Shown here piece by piece: positions 9,102 through 11,038 of a DNA stretch of 11,038 bases. Both the position numbers and the translations under genes were made by a program. The notes under the pieces were generated by a model. It ran no database searches. It was not told the DNA's origin and saw only the letters and a program-made list of their open reading frames with translations. The DNA is taken from NCBI GenBank assembly GCA_016929775.1, contig JAFGIE010000201.1:1-11038 (forward strand). Reading direction: 5' to 3'. The stretch is from Anaerolineae bacterium (GTDB lineage: Bacteria > Chloroflexota > Anaerolineae > JAFGEY01). Numbering within the stretch: position 1 is the first letter of the stretch; the number at the start of each line of letters is the position of its first letter.

Positions 9102-10145
9102 GTGCCGCTTGTTCCTGCCCCTGAGCTACGTGCGCGTATCGCCGGCATCTTGTGCGCCGTAGGATGTCCCAGTCCGGTCGCGGTCCGAGTATCCGCATCG
9201 CTGGTCGAGGCCAACCTCACCGGGCACGACTCGCACGGCGTGATCCGCATCCCGGCGTACGTACGTGCCATCCAAGAGGGCCGCATCCAGCCAAACGGCG
9301 AGATCAGTGTGGTCGAAGAAAGTCCGACGACGTTGGTCTTGGACTGCTCCTACAACTTTGGGCAAGTGGCGGCAGCGCGCGCGGTTGCGTTGGCTTTGGC
9401 CAAGCTCGCGACCAGTGACGTCGTTGTCGTGGCGCTGCGGCGTGCGGGCCACATCGGCAGGCTGGGCGAGTACGTCGCCCTCGCAGCGCAGCAAGGCCAC
9501 ATGGCGTTGATGGTGTGCAACGGGACAGCTCAGGGCGGGATCGTCGCACCCCACGGCGGTGTGGCGCGCGCCCTGGGCTCGAACCCCATTGCTTGGGCGC
9601 TGCCTGGGCCGGATGGCATGCCGGTCTTGCTCGACTATGCGACGTCTGTCTGTGCGCAGGGCAAGATCCAGGTCGCCGCTGACAAGGGCGCGCAGCTTCC
9701 TGAAGGATGGCTCTTGGACAAGCACGGTCGACCGACGCGGGACCCACGTGCGCAGGCGGATGGGGGCGTGATGCTGCCGTTCGCAGGGCACAAGGGCTAT
9801 GCCCTGAGCGTCGTGATCGAGCTCCTGGCAGGGGCGCTGAGCGGGGCTGGACCCGCGCTGCTGCCGGGCTACCAGCGCGAGCAGGGCGTTGTGCTGCTTG
9901 TAATGCGTCTCGACCGCTTCTGTGCGCCTCGCGACTTCCGCGGCATGGTCGCCGAGTTCAGCGAAGCGATCAAGGCCACACCCCGCGCGCCCGACTGCGA
10001 CGAGATCTTGCTGCCAGGCGAGCCGGAGTGGCGGTGCAAGGCGCAGCGCGAGCGTGACGGGATCCCACTCCCGGAGCGCACCTGGGCTCGTCTGGGCGAG
10101 ACCGCCACCGCATTGGGCCTGGGCTGGGACGGCGATGTCGGCTGA
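9102..10145 (+). CDS. Ldh2 family (malate/L-lactate/2-oxoacid) oxidoreductase
   Basis: This 347-residue protein is a member of the Ldh2/MDH2 family (YlbC, YbiC, YiaK, ureidoglycolate dehydrogenase), which uses NAD(P) with a fold different from classical lactate dehydrogenase. The hallmark HDSHG motif is at 42-46, with its catalytic His. AGHIGRLGEY (115-124) follows, then GGVARALGSNP and the glycine-rich FAGHKGYALS segment, all typical of the cofactor and substrate site. The length is normal for the family. The GTG at 9102 was chosen because AAGGAGG (9091-9097) is the best Shine-Dalgarno in the window; the longer open frame reaching back to 8940 lies within the isomerase gene. In this cluster it probably interconverts a 2-oxo and a 2-hydroxy sugar acid, as YiaK does with 2,3-diketo-L-gulonate. 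The exact substrate is unknown. Confidence 0.9.
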   Translation: MPLVPAPELRARIAGILCAVGCPSPVAVRVSASLVEANLTGHDSHGVIRIPAYVRAIQEGRIQPNGEISVVEESPTTLVLDCSYNFGQVAAARAVALALAKLATSDVVVVALRRAGHIGRLGEYVALAAQQGHMALMVCNGTAQGGIVAPHGGVARALGSNPIAWALPGPDGMPVLLDYATSVCAQGKIQVAADKGAQLPEGWLLDKHGRPTRDPRAQADGGVMLPFAGHKGYALSVVIELLAGALSGAGPALLPGYQREQGVVLLVMRLDRFCAPRDFRGMVAEFSEAIKATPRAPDCDEILLPGEPEWRCKAQRERDGIPLPERTWARLGETATALGLGWDGDVG

Positions 10146-10194
10146 CCGACTTGTATGTTCGAGGCGGGTGGATACGCCAAGCTGGGTATCTCTA

Positions 10195-10220
10195 GCGCTG
10201 AGCAGGTGCTCGGCTAGCGC
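10195..10220 (+). terminator. Possible stem-loop after the Ldh2 gene
   Basis: GCGCT (10195-10199) and GAGC (10200-10203) pair with GCTC (10208-10211) and AGCGC (10216-10220) around an AGGT loop, with a 4-nt bulge GGCT on the 3' side. The hairpin is GC-rich and lies 50 bp after the stop codon. No T-tract follows, so intrinsic termination is doubtful; it may only stabilise the transcript end. Confidence 0.25.
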
Positions 10221-10228
10221 CGTGAGGG

Positions 10229-10441
10229 GTGCGAGCGGACAAGATCGCGCGCGTACGCGCTGCCTTTGCTCTGCGACAGCCGGATCGGCCCCCGATTCTG
10301 GGCGGTTGGCTGGCTGCCCCGGCGTACATCCAACGCCTGACAGGCTGCTCGGAGGATGCATACGGGGAAAACCCCTTTCACCGCGGGCTGGAGGCCGAGC
10401 GTGTCCTGGGCTCCGATGGCGTGATCGGCATCTTTCAGCCT
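10229..10441 (+). pseudogene. N-terminal fragment of a URO-D-like protein
   Basis: The frame opens with GTG at 10229 and gives about 71 residues resembling the start of uroporphyrinogen decarboxylase-fold proteins: a KIARVRAAFALRQPDRPPIL helix and strand (family pattern RxxxALxxxxPDRPP), then a GGWLAAP segment and ERVLGSDGVIGIF. These relatives are usually 330-380 residues long. After about residue 71 the frame stays open to 10813 but becomes Cys- and Trp-rich and overlaps the next gene, so it no longer looks coding. Another frame reads LENVHAYWDAVLSSRW then stops, possibly a shifted remnant. The best reading is a gene truncated by deletion or recombination. Such URO-D-fold proteins of unknown role occur beside sugar genes in Chloroflexi (recollection, not checked). 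Catalysis cannot remain, because most of the barrel is missing. Confidence 0.6.
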
Positions 10442-10676
10442 GGAGAACGTTCATGCCTACTGGGATGCCGTTCTGTCCAGTCGGTGGTGAGTCGGGCATG
10501 CGTACAGATAAGGACGACTTGCACGTGGGCACAGATGAGCCTCCTGGTGCTTCAGTGCACGGAACGACACGCCGCTGCCTGCTGCTGTGGAACCATTTGG
10601 CCCCTGACGGCGTCTCATGGGCTGAAGTACGGTCCCGGTAGCACGGTGTGTCGCGTGGTATGGAGAGGAGTCTGTG
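10442..10676. other. Non-coding or decayed stretch
   Basis: No frame here has convincing protein character on either strand. Several open frames run through it, but their translations are rich in Cys, Arg and Trp and have no ribosome-binding site. It probably holds remnants of the truncated URO-D-like gene or recombined DNA. GGAGAGGAG at 10662-10670 belongs to the following lipoprotein gene. No good promoter was recognised. Confidence 0.4.
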
Positions 10677-11038
10677 ATGATGAAGGTCCGTGGGATGTTG
10701 TTGTTGGTGGTGTGCCTGGCTGCGATCTTGGCGGCGTGCGCCGCGTCGACGTCAGAGCCTATGCCGCCGGTCCAGTCTGCGCCGAGCGAGACGCCTATGC
10801 CTCGCAGTCCTGACGAGGAGCCGACGCCTGCGTTCGAGCCCGGGACTGCGACCGTCGATACGGTGGAAGTGCGGATCCTCGAGTCCTTCCCCGTGCAGGT
10901 ACAGGTTGTCGCGCGTGGCAACCTCCCCGATGGCTGTACAAAGATCGAAGGGGCCCTCTGTGCCAAGATAGGTGAGACAACTCCGCTCCGAGAATTAGTG
11001 TATAATGGAGGGCGGAGAAAGGACCTGAGATGTCTCAC
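10677..11038 (+). CDS. Lipoprotein of unknown function, partial, apparently disrupted
   Basis: The frame starts at ATG 10677 (a second ATG follows at 10680), 6 nt after GGAGAGGAG, and runs open to the window end. Residues 1-20 are a signal peptide: a short basic start (KVR), a hydrophobic core, and the lipobox ILAAC with Cys21 as the lipidation site, predicting an exported, membrane-anchored protein. A low-complexity Pro/Ser/Glu linker follows (about 22-58). Next comes a folded domain with VEVRILESFPVQVQVVARG then LPDGCTKIEG, which I recall from other Chloroflexi lipoproteins of unknown function. After about codon 94 (near 10958) the character changes abruptly to Arg/Lys-rich sequence over AT-richer DNA, consistent with interruption by an insertion sequence. 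It is not an obvious solute-binding protein and its role is unknown. Confidence 0.6.
   Translation, partial: MMKVRGMLLLVVCLAAILAACAASTSEPMPPVQSAPSETPMPRSPDEEPTPAFEPGTATVDTVEVRILESFPVQVQVVARGNLPDGCTKIEGALCAKIGETTPLRELVYNGGRRKDLRCL
11001..11006 (+). promoter_or_regulatory. Perfect -10 box before the last partial gene
   Basis: TATAAT stands out in this GC-rich window. No good -35 hexamer is seen 16-18 bp upstream. It lies 24 bp before the ATG at 11030 and probably serves the gene starting there. Confidence 0.4.
11030..11038 (+). CDS. Start of a truncated gene, possibly an IS481-type transposase
   Basis: Only ATG TCT CAC (Met-Ser-His) is inside the window. It is called because AGAAAGGA (11016-11023) precedes it at normal spacing and a perfect TATAAT lies just upstream. 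The transposase identity is inference from the MSH start and the apparent interruption of the lipoprotein. Confidence 0.3.

Larger units (their letters stand above)
10959..11038 (+). mobile_element. Possible left end of an IS481-type insertion sequence
   Basis: From TGTGCC at 10959 the lipoprotein domain stops matching and the DNA becomes AT-richer. The stretch carries a perfect TATAAT (11001-11006), a ribosome-binding site in AGAAAGGA (11016-11023) and an ATG at 11030 that reads Met-Ser-His. IS481-family transposases often start MSH, and IS481 ends commonly begin with TGT; both are from recollection of the family. GTGAGACA (10972-10979) and TGTCTCAC (11031-11038) are also perfect inverted copies. 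The terminal repeat, the exact boundary and the target duplication cannot be verified because the window ends inside the element. The alternative is an ordinary gene boundary after a fast-evolving lipoprotein. Confidence 0.38.

Noticed and set aside
9126..10532. Long antisense open frame of 468 codons opposite the Ldh2 gene
   Set aside because: Its translation is rich in Arg, His, Gln and Pro with no motif, and it mirrors a strongly supported sense gene; this is typical of GC-rich codon bias.

Overview
The window is GC-rich, densely coding DNA with every credible gene on the + strand. Gene content and style suggest an environmental, possibly thermophilic bacterium, most likely Chloroflexota (Anaerolineae/Caldilinea-like). 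The pointers are a SorC regulator, a COG4091-type dehydrogenase, a plant CSP41-like epimerase, a URO-D-like fragment and a Chloroflexi-style lipoprotein. This placement is inference from protein style and composition; no marker gene is present.

Layout. A SorC-family sugar-responsive regulator (226-1209) has a strong sigma70-type promoter and an overlapping palindromic operator. It is followed by an FGGY sugar kinase (1268-2824), a COG4091-like NAD(P) dehydrogenase with a C-terminal SAF domain (2895-4202), an atypical SDR epimerase/dehydratase (4343-5458) and a DUF5060/DUF4038 glycoside hydrolase resembling GH140 (5373-7028) that overlaps the epimerase by 86 bp. A small two-helix membrane protein with its own promoter (7124-7462) separates this block from an L-fucose/arabinose-isomerase-like protein (7577-9004) and an Ldh2-family 2-oxoacid/2-hydroxyacid dehydrogenase (9102-10145).

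The 3' flank looks eroded. A URO-D-like gene keeps only about its first 71 codons (10229-10441). After about 236 bp without a recognisable gene comes a lipoprotein (10677 onward) whose conserved-looking domain breaks off near 10958. What follows resembles the left end of an IS481-type insertion sequence whose transposase would start 9 bp before the window ends.

How the genes may work together (inference): the hydrolase releases a sugar from a plant-type or other complex glycan, the isomerase converts the aldose to a ketose, the FGGY kinase phosphorylates it, and the three dehydrogenase/epimerase proteins handle an oxidised or branched intermediate. SorC would sense the sugar phosphate. No transporter and no aldolase or transketolase is visible, so the pathway is incomplete here. 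No described pathway is recognised that contains exactly this set of genes.
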